A stretch of DNA of 64,000 nucleotides from an uncultured Bacteroidia bacterium (lineage in GTDB: Bacteria; Bacteroidota; Bacteroidia; NS11-12g; UBA955). Both the position numbers and the translations under genes were made by a program. Location: contig CALSPH010000001.1 of NCBI GenBank assembly GCA_943788195.1, positions 743,673 to 807,672 of the forward strand, in the 5' to 3' direction. Below are positions 1 to 8,105 of the stretch, piece after piece (the stretch's first letter is position 1; every line of letters begins with the position of its first letter). The notes below the pieces were generated by a model that searched no databases, had not been told where the DNA came from, and saw only the letters and a program-made list of their open reading frames with translations.

Positions 1-1004
1 ATCTACATTTTGTTGACCGCTTTAATGGATCCAATTGTGCCTATGAGAACTTGCACATTTTTAATAATGGTAAAATTGCATTTACACAAAACGAATACGG
101 AAGAATCGTTTTTCAGTTATATGACCCCTACTTTAAAAAGAATGTTTACACCTACTTGTTTCCGGAAATTACAGGACAATCCATAGAAAATGGTAGCTAT
201 AGGCAAGACACCTTTGATCAGCAGGTTCAATTCTATTATGACGATACGGAAATGAAGGTGTATGCCTTTATAAAGGGTTTTGTCAATAATAATTACATCA
301 CGCATATCGGTATGTATGTTTATGACATCAACCAGGGCAAACAGGATCAACCTACAGGCACTGCCATGGCTATTAAAGAGTTGATTAAGTATAATTTAAC
401 ATATCGCGATTTTTACAAAGGCTATAGTTATGAATATCCAATGCATTTGCGGTTGCGTTACATCAAGAAAAAACCGGATGGTACGTATGAGATGTTAGGT
501 GATTATATGAGTTACGGTGCCATGCCCCTTGGAAATGATTTTGCAGGTGTTGCTCAATCGGAGGCCACCTACATTATTCATTTAGATCAAAATGGGCGAT
601 TGATTTCAACAAAAATCCTTTTACATAAACAAAGTATTTTATCATATCCTTCCGATAGCAATAAATGGAGTAGTTATGAAATCAGTCCAGATCGTGTAGA
701 TAATCGAGTTGGACAAATTTACCTGTATGATAGTTCGGCAAATTATGTATTGCACAATGAAGACAAAAATGCCTTTATAAATGAAGATCGACTCTATCGA
801 TATGTGTATTATGGCAACAACCAATCTGTGGCTGTTGTGCAGTTTACTCCAAAATCAAAAGGGAAAACAAAGAACAAAGAATTAAGTGTTTATACCTTAT
901 TACCCCAACAAACCACACTTGCCTTAAATTCGAATCGAATCGTGTGTTTTGCAACCCGTAAGAAAAAAGTGAAATTGCTATTAGTATCTCTTGCTAAGCC
1001 ATAA
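1..1004 (+). CDS. hypothetical protein, 3' part only (start lies upstream of the window)
   Basis: The frame is open from base 3 through a TTG at 51, so the true start is outside the window. At least 333 residues are visible, ending at a TAA. No catalytic motif is recognisable. The sequence is rich in Tyr, Asn and aromatic residues and reads as short beta strands with NGK-type turns, like the envelope beta-propeller-like proteins common in Bacteroidota. Its general pattern resembles the protein at 30093-31544: a D-x-F-x-GSN segment near the visible start, a K-LLH/KRQS segment further on, and a final NRI...LL-I/V strand. This is an eye-level similarity only. It is followed at once by the promoter of the DUF6787-mrp operon. 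Function unknown. Confidence 0.75.
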   Translation, partial: LHFVDRFNGSNCAYENLHIFNNGKIAFTQNEYGRIVFQLYDPYFKKNVYTYLFPEITGQSIENGSYRQDTFDQQVQFYYDDTEMKVYAFIKGFVNNNYITHIGMYVYDINQGKQDQPTGTAMAIKELIKYNLTYRDFYKGYSYEYPMHLRLRYIKKKPDGTYEMLGDYMSYGAMPLGNDFAGVAQSEATYIIHLDQNGRLISTKILLHKQSILSYPSDSNKWSSYEISPDRVDNRVGQIYLYDSSANYVLHNEDKNAFINEDRLYRYVYYGNNQSVAVVQFTPKSKGKTKNKELSVYTLLPQQTTLALNSNRIVCFATRKKKVKLLLVSLAKP

Positions 1005-1019
1005 AATAGTATACTTTTG
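991..1019 (+). promoter_or_regulatory. Bacteroidota-type promoter for the DUF6787-mrp-nfu operon
   Basis: A -33 TTG at 991-993 and a -7 TACTTTTG at 1012-1019 (consensus TAnnTTTG) are separated by 18 bp, within the spacing known for flavobacterial sigma-A promoters. The GTG start of the next gene lies 11 nt beyond the -7 element, so the leader would be very short. Confidence 0.6.
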
Positions 1020-1030
1020 CAGGCGAAATC

Positions 1031-1330
1031 GTGTTTCAAAAATTAAAAGAACGTTGGAAAGTAAAATCGATAAATGACGTAGTCATTATTCTGATCGTTT
1101 TTGCGCTTACCGGAACCTCTATTATGCTACTTCGAAGGCTTTTAGTGGCCCATTTTGAATGGGCAGAGTCTAAGTGGTTTACGTACACCTATTATTGGGC
1201 AATTATTCCCTTTTACAATGTGGTGTTATTGGCCTATGGATATATTTTTGGGAAGTTCAATTTCTTTTGGGAGTTTGAAAAAAGAACAATGAAACGTATT
1301 AGGAATTTATTTGTTAGAAAGAGTACATGA
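1031..1330 (+). CDS. DUF6787-like small membrane protein
   Basis: A 99-residue protein starting at GTG. It has a short basic N-terminus (MFQKLKERWKV), a hydrophobic segment at about residues 17-35 with a GTS..LLRR stretch after it, a second hydrophobic segment at about 53-75, and a basic tail. This layout matches the DUF6787 family found in Bacteroidota, sometimes mis-annotated as prolipoprotein diacylglyceryl transferase. No enzymatic residues are evident. It overlaps the mrp start by 4 bp (ATGA), so the two are probably translationally coupled, and it shares a promoter with the Fe-S genes. The role is unknown; a link to Fe-S protein maturation is an inference from position only. Confidence 0.7.
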   Translation: MFQKLKERWKVKSINDVVIILIVFALTGTSIMLLRRLLVAHFEWAESKWFTYTYYWAIIPFYNVVLLAYGYIFGKFNFFWEFEKRTMKRIRNLFVRKST

Positions 1331-2400
1331 GCGAATTTTCTTCAGCCGATATATTGAAAGCCTTAAGTCATGTAGATGACCCTGATTTAAAAAAGGATAT
1401 TGTTACGTTAGGAATGGTGAAACAATTGGAATTTGATGAAAATCGCATCAAATTTGATGTTGAACTCACGACACCAGCATGTCCAATGAAGGATATGATT
1501 GAGAATGCTTGCAGGAATGCAATTACCCATTTTATCAGCAAGGATATAGAGATCGTCATTAATATGACTGCCCAAACCACTTCAAGCACCAGTTCTGATC
1601 TATTGCCAGGAGTAAAAAATATCATAGCGGTTGCCTCCGGTAAGGGTGGTGTTGGTAAATCAAGCGTCAGTGCGTTACTTGCCTTGTCATTGGCAAATTC
1701 AGGAGCTAAAGTGGGCTTATTGGATGGGGATATGTACGGTCCAAGTATTCCAACGATGTTTGGTTTAACGGATTATAAACCTAAATCAAAAGACGTAGAC
1801 GGAAAGCCTATAATGATACCCGCAGAAGTGAATGGGATAAAACTTTTTTCAATCGGGTTTCTTGCTGATCCAAGGCAGGCGATTGTTTGGCGTGGACCTA
1901 TGCTTAGCAAAGCATTTCGCCAGTTTTTAGAAGATGTGGCATGGGGCGAATTGGATTACCTAATTATTGATTTGCCTCCAGGTACAGGTGATATACAACT
2001 TACCATTTGCCAGACATTACCTTTGACAGGCGCAGTGATTGTAACTACACCACAAGATGTTGCATTGGCTGATGCGCAACGTGCGATTAGCATGTTTGGA
2101 ATGCAAGGAATTGAACGCCCTGTGCTCGGGGTGGTTGAGAATATGTCATACTTTGTGCCGGAAGATGCCCCTGAGAAGAAATATGCAATTTTTGGTGAAG
2201 GTGGAGGCCAGAAATTGGCAAAAGCCAATCAAGTACAATTATTGGGTCAAATTCCAATAAACATTGGAGTTGGGAAACTTTTTGACACAGGAAATATTGC
2301 AATTGATGCGCAGAAATTGACGTTTTTTAACGATATTGCAGGTAACATTGTAAGACAAATCGCCATAACCAACAACCAAGCAAAACATAATGGACAATAA
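1327..2400 (+). CDS. apbC: Mrp/ApbC-family iron-sulfur cluster carrier ATPase
   Basis: A 357-residue P-loop NTPase of the Mrp/NBP35 family, which carries and transfers Fe-S clusters to apo-proteins in the cytoplasm. Residues 1-80 form the MIP18/DUF59 domain (with the TTPACPM motif). The deviant Walker A SGKGGVGKS is at 104-112, followed by LLDGDMYGPSIP and the switch IIDLPPGTGD near 210. The CxxC cluster-binding pair that follows VENMSYF in many ApbC proteins is not present here, where the segment reads VPEDAPEKKYAIFG; I recall this as usual for Bacteroidota homologues. It overlaps the preceding gene by 4 bp and the NifU-like gene by 11 bp, supporting a common Fe-S function. Confidence 0.95.
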   Translation: MSEFSSADILKALSHVDDPDLKKDIVTLGMVKQLEFDENRIKFDVELTTPACPMKDMIENACRNAITHFISKDIEIVINMTAQTTSSTSSDLLPGVKNIIAVASGKGGVGKSSVSALLALSLANSGAKVGLLDGDMYGPSIPTMFGLTDYKPKSKDVDGKPIMIPAEVNGIKLFSIGFLADPRQAIVWRGPMLSKAFRQFLEDVAWGELDYLIIDLPPGTGDIQLTICQTLPLTGAVIVTTPQDVALADAQRAISMFGMQGIERPVLGVVENMSYFVPEDAPEKKYAIFGEGGGQKLAKANQVQLLGQIPINIGVGKLFDTGNIAIDAQKLTFFNDIAGNIVRQIAITNNQAKHNGQ

Positions 2401-2614
2401 CCAGAAAATATTGGATGCTCTAGAGACCGTCCGACCTTTCTTAAATGCCGATGGCGGTGATGTTGAATTGGTTTCACTTGAATCAAATAAACTCACGATA
2501 AAACTTGTAGGAGCTTGTAGCACATGTTCAATGAGTGAGATGACCTTAAAAGCGGGTATCGAAGAGGCCGTAAAAAATGCCGTCCCTGAAATTGAGGAAG
2601 TGATTGCCATTTAG
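2390..2614 (+). CDS. NifU-like (Nfu-type) Fe-S scaffold protein
   Basis: A 74-residue stand-alone NifU C-terminal domain. The DGGDVELV motif is at about 21-28 and the cluster-binding CSTC pair is Cys43 and Cys46, followed by SEMTLKAGIE as in the family. Such proteins bind a labile 4Fe-4S cluster at a dimer interface and pass it to targets or to ApbC-like carriers. The length is normal for the short bacterial form. It starts inside the last codons of apbC, so the two are almost certainly co-transcribed and coupled. Confidence 0.95.
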   Translation: MDNNQKILDALETVRPFLNADGGDVELVSLESNKLTIKLVGACSTCSMSEMTLKAGIEEAVKNAVPEIEEVIAI

Positions 2615-2617
2615 CCT

Positions 2618-3400
2618 ATGAAGGGTAAATTTATTGTTTACTCTTTGGTGGCAGCTTTGGTAATAGTAGGATGCACTTTTCTTGTGGGAATACAATTTAG
2701 AGTAGGTTATACCAACCTAATTGCCCTAGCAACCTTCTGTTTTGCTTTTTTTACCTATTCATTAGATCATTATTTCGATGCTTTGCATGCCAAGGATAAG
2801 GACCATTTGCATCAACGCCATCAAGTAAGTGATAGTGCATATAAAATGACCCTTAAAGGACTTGTTTTAACAGCTCTATGCAGTCTATACTTTTTTTCCT
2901 TCCTTCCCAGAATGTACCTCTTTACAGGAGTTTTTATTGCAATATTGTCAGGTCTGTATTTTCTTTTTATTTTAAAATTTTCACTAAAAGCGTGGCACAA
3001 GCAGTTGATATCCGCTTTTATTTTAACCTTGGTAATGACCATTTGGATTTTAATTTATCCCCAAGATCTTATCCAATCTTGGACATATATATTGATCGTT
3101 TTTTTAGCCGTTTCTAGTAACCTGTTAACGTTTGGGTATACCGATCAGAAGTATGATATTTTGCTCAATCAGAAGGAAAGTAAAATGAGTAAAAAGAGTT
3201 TGTTGATTTTTCTGGCGCTTGCTACAATAAGTATTTTTGTAATCGGTTTTTTCAACGGAGTAGGCCAAACCTGGATGTTTGTGCCGCTTGTTTATTTTTT
3301 AATTATTGGTTTGACGTCTAAACGGCTTTTGCAAAATGAGACCCTAAGAATTGGGCTTGATTTAATCATGCTTTTGCCCTTGCTTAAGTTATTTATTTAA
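2618..3400 (+). CDS. UbiA-like prenyltransferase-family membrane protein
   Basis: A 260-residue integral membrane protein with about eight hydrophobic segments. Two DxxxD signatures can be seen where UbiA enzymes bind Mg2+ and the prenyl diphosphate: Asp50/Asp54 (YSLDHYFDA, with Arg67 following) and Asp176/Asp180 (YTDQKYD). The canonical NDxxDxxxD is incomplete, which is usual for the divergent UbiA homologues of this phylum. Substrate unknown; no quinone or haem pathway gene is nearby. It starts 3 nt after the NifU-like stop and so is probably the last gene of that operon. It converges on thymidine kinase with only 4 nt between the stops. Confidence 0.7.
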   Translation: MKGKFIVYSLVAALVIVGCTFLVGIQFRVGYTNLIALATFCFAFFTYSLDHYFDALHAKDKDHLHQRHQVSDSAYKMTLKGLVLTALCSLYFFSFLPRMYLFTGVFIAILSGLYFLFILKFSLKAWHKQLISAFILTLVMTIWILIYPQDLIQSWTYILIVFLAVSSNLLTFGYTDQKYDILLNQKESKMSKKSLLIFLALATISIFVIGFFNGVGQTWMFVPLVYFLIIGLTSKRLLQNETLRIGLDLIMLLPLLKLFI

Positions 3401-3404
3401 CTTT

Positions 3405-3938
3405 TTAAAGCGCGTGACAAGTCTCACACCTGCATTCATATAGGTCAGCTCCACCTATTAAAACCTGCGGGTCTGAACTCAGCTTACGATAGGTATGCGT
3501 TGCTTTTTTGCCGCAATTTGTACAAATTCCGAAAACTTCAAGCTCCTGAGATGCGAGATTTTTAAGCAAAGGCATAGGCCCGAAGAGGTTGTGATTAGAA
3601 TCCCTTAATAAGCCAGAGGCAACCACTTCAATATCCTTAATCATCAGCTCTTGAATCACATGCACAATTCCGTCATTAAAAAACTGAATTTCATCAATTG
3701 CCACCATTTTTACATCATCATTTAATAGGTAAGAAATTTCTAAAGGCAGCCGCACTGGGTTGCATTCGCGCCTATCACCTTCATGACTTACGATGTAATC
3801 CTGTTGATAACGTGTATCAATGGCATGTTTAACGAGTAAAATTTCCTCGGGCATAAGCCCGCTTTGCTGCACGTGGCGGAACAAAGACTTGGTTTTGCCT
3901 GCAAACATGCAGCCGTGTATAAGAGTAAATGGTGCCAT
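3405..3938 (-). CDS. tdk: thymidine kinase (type II)
   Basis: A 177-residue enzyme that phosphorylates thymidine in the dTTP salvage pathway. It shows the P-loop GCMFAGKT at 9-16, the DEIQFF motif (Walker B and catalytic Glu), a lasso region with TYRKLSSDPQVLIGG, and two zinc-binding Cys pairs (CTNC and CRCETC) that fold the C-terminal lasso domain. The family is usually 180-200 aa, so this is slightly short but contains every motif. It starts at ATG and is divergent from the Glu-rich gene. A near-consensus -7 box (CAAAAATG on the plus strand, one mismatch) lies about 13 nt upstream. Confidence 0.95.
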   Translation of the reverse strand: MAPFTLIHGCMFAGKTKSLFRHVQQSGLMPEEILLVKHAIDTRYQQDYIVSHEGDRRECNPVRLPLEISYLLNDDVKMVAIDEIQFFNDGIVHVIQELMIKDIEVVASGLLRDSNHNLFGPMPLLKNLASQELEVFGICTNCGKKATHTYRKLSSDPQVLIGGADLYECRCETCHAL

Positions 3939-3970
3939 TGGATAACTTTGGCAAAAATGATTGATTTTTT

Positions 3971-4001
3971 TTGCTTGTTTCGAACAATCAATCTACATTT
4001 T
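3971..4001 (+). promoter_or_regulatory. probable promoter of the Glu-rich protein gene
   Basis: TTG at 3971-3973, then 20 bp, then TACATTTT at 3994-4001, one base off TAnnTTTG. It is in the divergent intergenic region and 22 nt before the ATG at 4024. Confidence 0.45.
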
Positions 4002-4023
4002 TACGTTATTAAAGGGAACTACT

Positions 4024-5175
4024 ATGGGAATTTTGGAAGAAAGAAAGGCATTTGAGGAAGGATTTGAACGCCTTCAACGGATTTATAAGGAGTGGCAAAG
4101 AAACCCATCTGCTCTTGTTAGAGATTCTTTAAAGAAATATTTAATTGATTGTTACGATCATCTTTTAAAATTAGATCGCATTGATATGGATGCAGGTATG
4201 TTTGAAGAATCTATTATAGCTGGTACCAATAATACGATGACTGATCCGCAAATTCAACAAGTAGATACTGCCCATAATTCTACGGTTGTTGAAGAAACGG
4301 AAAGCATCAATATTGTATTAAATAAAGAAGAAGAGATTGTGGAAGAGTTGCCAGAAATAGAGGCAATAGAGGCAGAGATTGCGGCTGAAGAAGTTGAAGA
4401 GGAAGTAATTGAAGAAGAAGTTGTTGCAAAGGAGTCCGAAGAAGAAATTATAGAGGAAAGCGTTGCTGAAATAGAATCAGAAGCCACAGAAGGTGATTTA
4501 GATCCTTCTGAGGTTTATTTGTCGGGATCAGAAGAGCGAGAAATTGAAGAATACTTTAAAAGCAATTTTCCACAAAGTGAAATTGATGAAGTAGAAGTGC
4601 GAAAATCGGAGGATGAAGCAAAAGATGAAACCATCATTGCTGAAGAAGAGATAGAAGCAGAGGAATTAGAAGAAGAGAATGTAGTTAGCGAAGTTACGGA
4701 GGAAGAAACCATTGTTGAGGAAGTGATTAATGAAGTTGTTGCTGAAGAAACTGAAGTAGAAATTGAAGAGGAGACTGAAGTTGAATCAAAAAGCAGATGG
4801 TCATCATTCTTTAGTAAGGATGAGCCTAAGCCTTATGAAGAACCAGCTTCCCATGGGGAGCAAACGCAATTAACCTTAGCAGATAAGTTGGCGGTGACCA
4901 AAGAAGAAGTGGGTGTTCACTACGAATTAAAGGAACAAGCCATAACTGATTTGAATGGAGCCATTCCAATTGCCAAAAAGTTTGAATTTATTAGAGAATT
5001 GTTTGCGGATGATTCAACCAATTATAAAACAGCTGTGGCTAGTATAAACGAAGCCGGAGAAATTCAAAAAGCCTTAGACATTTCTGAGAACCTTGCTGAA
5101 ACATACAATTGGAGTACAAAAGAAAAACTTGCAGAAGAGTTTAATACGTTTGTGAAACGCAGATTTACTGCTTAA
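4024..5175 (+). CDS. acidic Glu-rich low-complexity protein
   Basis: A 383-residue soluble protein, no recognised family. The ATG at 4024 is preferred over an upstream in-frame TTG at 3961 because that TTG lies before the probable promoter. Residues 1-60 are a charged helical segment (ERKAFEEGFERLQRIYKEW). Residues of about 95-265 are a disordered, extremely acidic region built from EEVxEEE-like steps. The C-terminal 110 residues are more ordered, with a conserved-looking segment AIPIAKKFEFIRELF, as in the C-terminal domain of several Bacteroidota proteins annotated only as hypothetical. No signal peptide or membrane segment. It may be a scaffold or chaperone-like protein; that is speculation. 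Confidence 0.8.
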   Translation: MGILEERKAFEEGFERLQRIYKEWQRNPSALVRDSLKKYLIDCYDHLLKLDRIDMDAGMFEESIIAGTNNTMTDPQIQQVDTAHNSTVVEETESINIVLNKEEEIVEELPEIEAIEAEIAAEEVEEEVIEEEVVAKESEEEIIEESVAEIESEATEGDLDPSEVYLSGSEEREIEEYFKSNFPQSEIDEVEVRKSEDEAKDETIIAEEEIEAEELEEENVVSEVTEEETIVEEVINEVVAEETEVEIEEETEVESKSRWSSFFSKDEPKPYEEPASHGEQTQLTLADKLAVTKEEVGVHYELKEQAITDLNGAIPIAKKFEFIRELFADDSTNYKTAVASINEAGEIQKALDISENLAETYNWSTKEKLAEEFNTFVKRRFTA

Positions 5176-5254
5176 ATAGCAGTACTCAGTTACTACTCTA
5201 CTCATTTATCGAATATCCCCATGTAGGGTATGCAGTTTGTGGCATGTTATTAGC

Positions 5255-7315
5255 ATGTTATCATGGCAATCTGTCCCTTTTTTGAAAATAATCATTCCCT
5301 TTCTTATGGGTGTGTTCACAGCAATATACTTTCAAGTAAATTGGGGCAATTTCTTAGGTTTAATTCTACTGGGAATGCTCTTACTAAAAGGTATTGAGTA
5401 TAATGTAAATCGGAAGTTAATTGCCTACCCATTTCTTAAAACCCGTTGGATATTATTAATTATTCTAATTGGTCTTGGTTTCTTTAGGGTGGATATTTTT
5501 CGAGACATCAACAGAGCGGATCATTTTTCAAAATCAGAAGCAAGTGCCTATAAAATCAGTGTAGAAGAATTTGGAACCACAAAGTATGGATATCATCGAT
5601 TCAAAGCAAAAGTGGTAAAATCCAAAACTAAGGATAAAGTAAAATGGACCACGGGTAATGCGCTCGTCTATTGGGATACCGCATTGCAAGTTTTACCCAA
5701 ACTGGGTGAAACGTATTGGATAAAAACGGAATTTAAAAGTATACCTAAACCTAAGAATCCAAATGAGTTTAACTATAAGCAGTATCTGTCTTATTACAAT
5801 GTGTATTTTAAAGCATATGTAAAGTCCAGTGCATCCTATGTATCATGCCATGAAGAGAGCCCGTGGTTTACTAGGCTATTAAATTATGCAAGACATAATG
5901 TGCAATTCATCTTTCAAAAATTCTTACAAGATAAAAATGCTTATTTAATTGCTCAAGCATTAATTCTTGGAGGTAAAAATAGTTTGGATGAGGATGTTAA
6001 GTCCAACTTCGCTCATACGGGGACACTTCATGTATTAGCTGTTTCCGGTCTTCATGTTGGGATTATTTACCTTATTGCACAATTCATTGCTGGTCTAATA
6101 ATTTCAAAAAGGAGTAAAAAACGATTTGTACCTGTGTTAATCATTCTGGCTTGTATTTGGTTTTACGCATTGGTCACAGGATTTTCACCTTCCGTTCAAA
6201 GAGCTTCATGTATGTTTACTTTACTAAGTCTTGGGGATTTGTTTCTTGGCAAGGCCAATGGGATAAACAGTCTTTGCGCATCTGCATTTATTATGCTTGC
6301 GTATAACCCTTATTTAGTTGTAAATGTTGGATTTCAGCTTTCCTATGCTGCGGTTTTGGGGATTATGCTGATTCAAAAACCAATCTATATGTTAGCCAGT
6401 TTTAGCTTCATTCAAAATAAATATCTATGGATGTTGGTAGACAAAGCTTGGGGGATATGTTGCATTTCCTTAGCCGCTCAGTTGGCAACTCTTCCCATTA
6501 GCCTATTCTACTTTGGACAGTTTCCATCCTATTTTTTATTTTCAAATCTGTTCGTGATCCCTGCAATTTTTGTTTTAGTGCTTTTGGCTTTTTTACTTAT
6601 TGCCACGGCTCCTGTATCGATTATTGCTCAAGGGATTGCTTATGTATTCAGCATTATTGCAAGTGCCGTATTATACATGGTTAATGCTATTGCTCACTTG
6701 CCGTTTGCTTATGCTTCTGGATTGCACTTAGCGTTTGTTCATGTGCTGATATTGTTTGTTGTTCTTGGATTTTTCATTCGATGGTTGCACCTGAGAACCC
6801 AAATAGATTTTAATATTGCGGCCTTGTTTCTTATCGCTTTTTTGGTGATGTTCAATGTTAAATACATTGGACAAAGTGCACGAACCAAGCTTTATGTTCA
6901 TTCCGTCAATCGCAATCGCGTGATATCTTATTTACAAGGCAATCAAGCGACCATAATTACAGATTCCACATTTGCCAAGAATCTAAGTGCTCAGAAATTT
7001 TATCTTGACCCATATTTCAGAGCTCATTACATTAGAATCATTCGAAAGGTTGTAGTCAAAAATACATTAGCAGCCATGCGAATGAATAATGACACCCTTC
7101 AGCTGTATACCCATACTACCAAATATCCTGATCTAAATTTATTTTCAAATAAGAACATGGAGATCTACTGGCTTTTCAATCGCAATTCATTTACAGACAC
7201 ATTGGTTAGAAGTTATAATGGGAAAATATTATGGAGCGGTGAAAGTCCATTCTTTGAAGGAGGCTATAGCAAGTTTCCATCCTTGGATAGTTTTGCGGTG
7301 GATATGGCAATGTAA
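5255..7315 (+). CDS. comEC: ComEC/Rec2-family DNA-uptake channel protein
   Basis: A 686-residue polytopic membrane protein. ATG 5255 is preferred over the in-frame TTG 18 nt upstream. The N-terminal part has three hydrophobic helices then the DUF4131-type soluble OB-like region (residues about 90-200). The Competence domain follows, with the hallmark HVLAVSGLHVGII at about 257-269, PSVQRASCMF and GFQLSYAAVLGI. ComEC passes single-stranded DNA across the inner membrane in transformation. After the last helix (about 525) there are some 160 residues, but the HxHxDH metal centre of a metallo-beta-lactamase nuclease domain is absent, as in the shorter ComEC form. No other competence gene is in the window. 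Confidence 0.9.
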   Translation: MLSWQSVPFLKIIIPFLMGVFTAIYFQVNWGNFLGLILLGMLLLKGIEYNVNRKLIAYPFLKTRWILLIILIGLGFFRVDIFRDINRADHFSKSEASAYKISVEEFGTTKYGYHRFKAKVVKSKTKDKVKWTTGNALVYWDTALQVLPKLGETYWIKTEFKSIPKPKNPNEFNYKQYLSYYNVYFKAYVKSSASYVSCHEESPWFTRLLNYARHNVQFIFQKFLQDKNAYLIAQALILGGKNSLDEDVKSNFAHTGTLHVLAVSGLHVGIIYLIAQFIAGLIISKRSKKRFVPVLIILACIWFYALVTGFSPSVQRASCMFTLLSLGDLFLGKANGINSLCASAFIMLAYNPYLVVNVGFQLSYAAVLGIMLIQKPIYMLASFSFIQNKYLWMLVDKAWGICCISLAAQLATLPISLFYFGQFPSYFLFSNLFVIPAIFVLVLLAFLLIATAPVSIIAQGIAYVFSIIASAVLYMVNAIAHLPFAYASGLHLAFVHVLILFVVLGFFIRWLHLRTQIDFNIAALFLIAFLVMFNVKYIGQSARTKLYVHSVNRNRVISYLQGNQATIITDSTFAKNLSAQKFYLDPYFRAHYIRIIRKVVVKNTLAAMRMNNDTLQLYTHTTKYPDLNLFSNKNMEIYWLFNRNSFTDTLVRSYNGKILWSGESPFFEGGYSKFPSLDSFAVDMAM

Positions 7316-7326
7316 ACCTTTGCATG

Positions 7327-7334
7327 TATTTTTG
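7327..7334 (+). promoter_or_regulatory. candidate -7 element before the enoyl-CoA hydratase operon
   Basis: An exact TATTTTTG match to TAnnTTTG only 6 nt before the ATG at 7341. No TTG at the proper -33 distance is visible. If used, the mRNA would be leaderless or nearly so. Confidence 0.4.
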
Positions 7335-7340
7335 TTGTCA

Positions 7341-8105
7341 ATGGTTACTACCGAAATTAAGAACCGAATTGCGTATATCGTTCTAGATAGAGCAGAGAAA
7401 AGAAATGCACTTAATGATGAAATGGTTGCAGCGCTCAAGTCAGCCTTTAACCAAGCTTATGCTTCAGATGATTGTAAAGTGATCGTGCTAAAAGCTGCGG
7501 GTGAAGTCTTCAGCGCAGGAGCTGATTTAGCCTATTTAAAACAGCTGCAAAAGAATTCATATGAAGAAAACTTAGCAGACTCCTCCTCACTTGCAGAACT
7601 ATTTAGCCTCATTTATAATGGCCCTAAAGTGGTAATTGCAGCTATACAAGGACATGCAATTGCCGGTGGGTGTGGATTGGCAACGGTATGTGATTTCGCC
7701 ATTGCAGATAGTCAGGCAAAATTTGGGTATACCGAGGTGAAAATTGGATTTATTCCTGCGATTGTTTCTTACTTTCTATTGCGTAAGATTGGCGAAACTA
7801 AAACCAAAGAATTATTGTTAACAGGCAAGTTAATAACCGCACAGGAAGCAGTAAACATAGGAATGATAAATAATATTTCTAATGGTGACTTGGACAGTGC
7901 TGTTAACACGCTTTGTCAATCATTAATTGATCAATGCGCTCAGGAGTCTTTAAAAAGGACCAAACACCTGGTGGCGAATCTATATCACCTTTCCCCAAAA
8001 GAAGCAATGAAGTATACATCTGAGATGAATGCTGAAGCGAGAGCTTCTGCAGATTGCCATAAAGGAATTAACGCCTTCTTAAGTAAAGAGAAAATAAAGT
8101 GGTGA
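7341..8105 (+). CDS. enoyl-CoA hydratase/isomerase-family (crotonase) protein
   Basis: A 254-residue crotonase-fold protein. The ATG at 7341 (MVTTEIKNRI) is chosen because the frame upstream overlaps comEC and is unlike the family. Oxyanion-hole segments are SAGADLAYL (58-66) and GHAIAGGCGLATVCDF (104-119). The second catalytic Glu is present (Glu132 in YTEVKIGF), but the first, normally in a GGCE or GGxE motif, is Gly/Leu here (GGCGL). It may therefore be an isomerase or a hydratase of different mechanism, for example in leucine or fatty-acid degradation. First gene of an operon in which it overlaps tatD by 4 bp. Confidence 0.85.
   Translation: MVTTEIKNRIAYIVLDRAEKRNALNDEMVAALKSAFNQAYASDDCKVIVLKAAGEVFSAGADLAYLKQLQKNSYEENLADSSSLAELFSLIYNGPKVVIAAIQGHAIAGGCGLATVCDFAIADSQAKFGYTEVKIGFIPAIVSYFLLRKIGETKTKELLLTGKLITAQEAVNIGMINNISNGDLDSAVNTLCQSLIDQCAQESLKRTKHLVANLYHLSPKEAMKYTSEMNAEARASADCHKGINAFLSKEKIKW

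Noticed and set aside
2239..2610. A 123-codon minus-strand frame across apbC and the NifU-like gene
   Set aside because: It lies opposite two well-supported, overlapping Fe-S genes and resembles nothing; antisense by-product.
4254..4712. Serine-rich minus-strand frames opposite the Glu-rich gene
   Set aside because: GAA/GAG codons read in reverse give TTC/CTC and TCT-type Ser codons; no start signals or motifs.
7218..7340. N-terminal extension of the crotonase gene
   Set aside because: It would overlap comEC by about 100 nt and adds Trp-rich sequence that is not part of the family; ATG 7341 fits the family.
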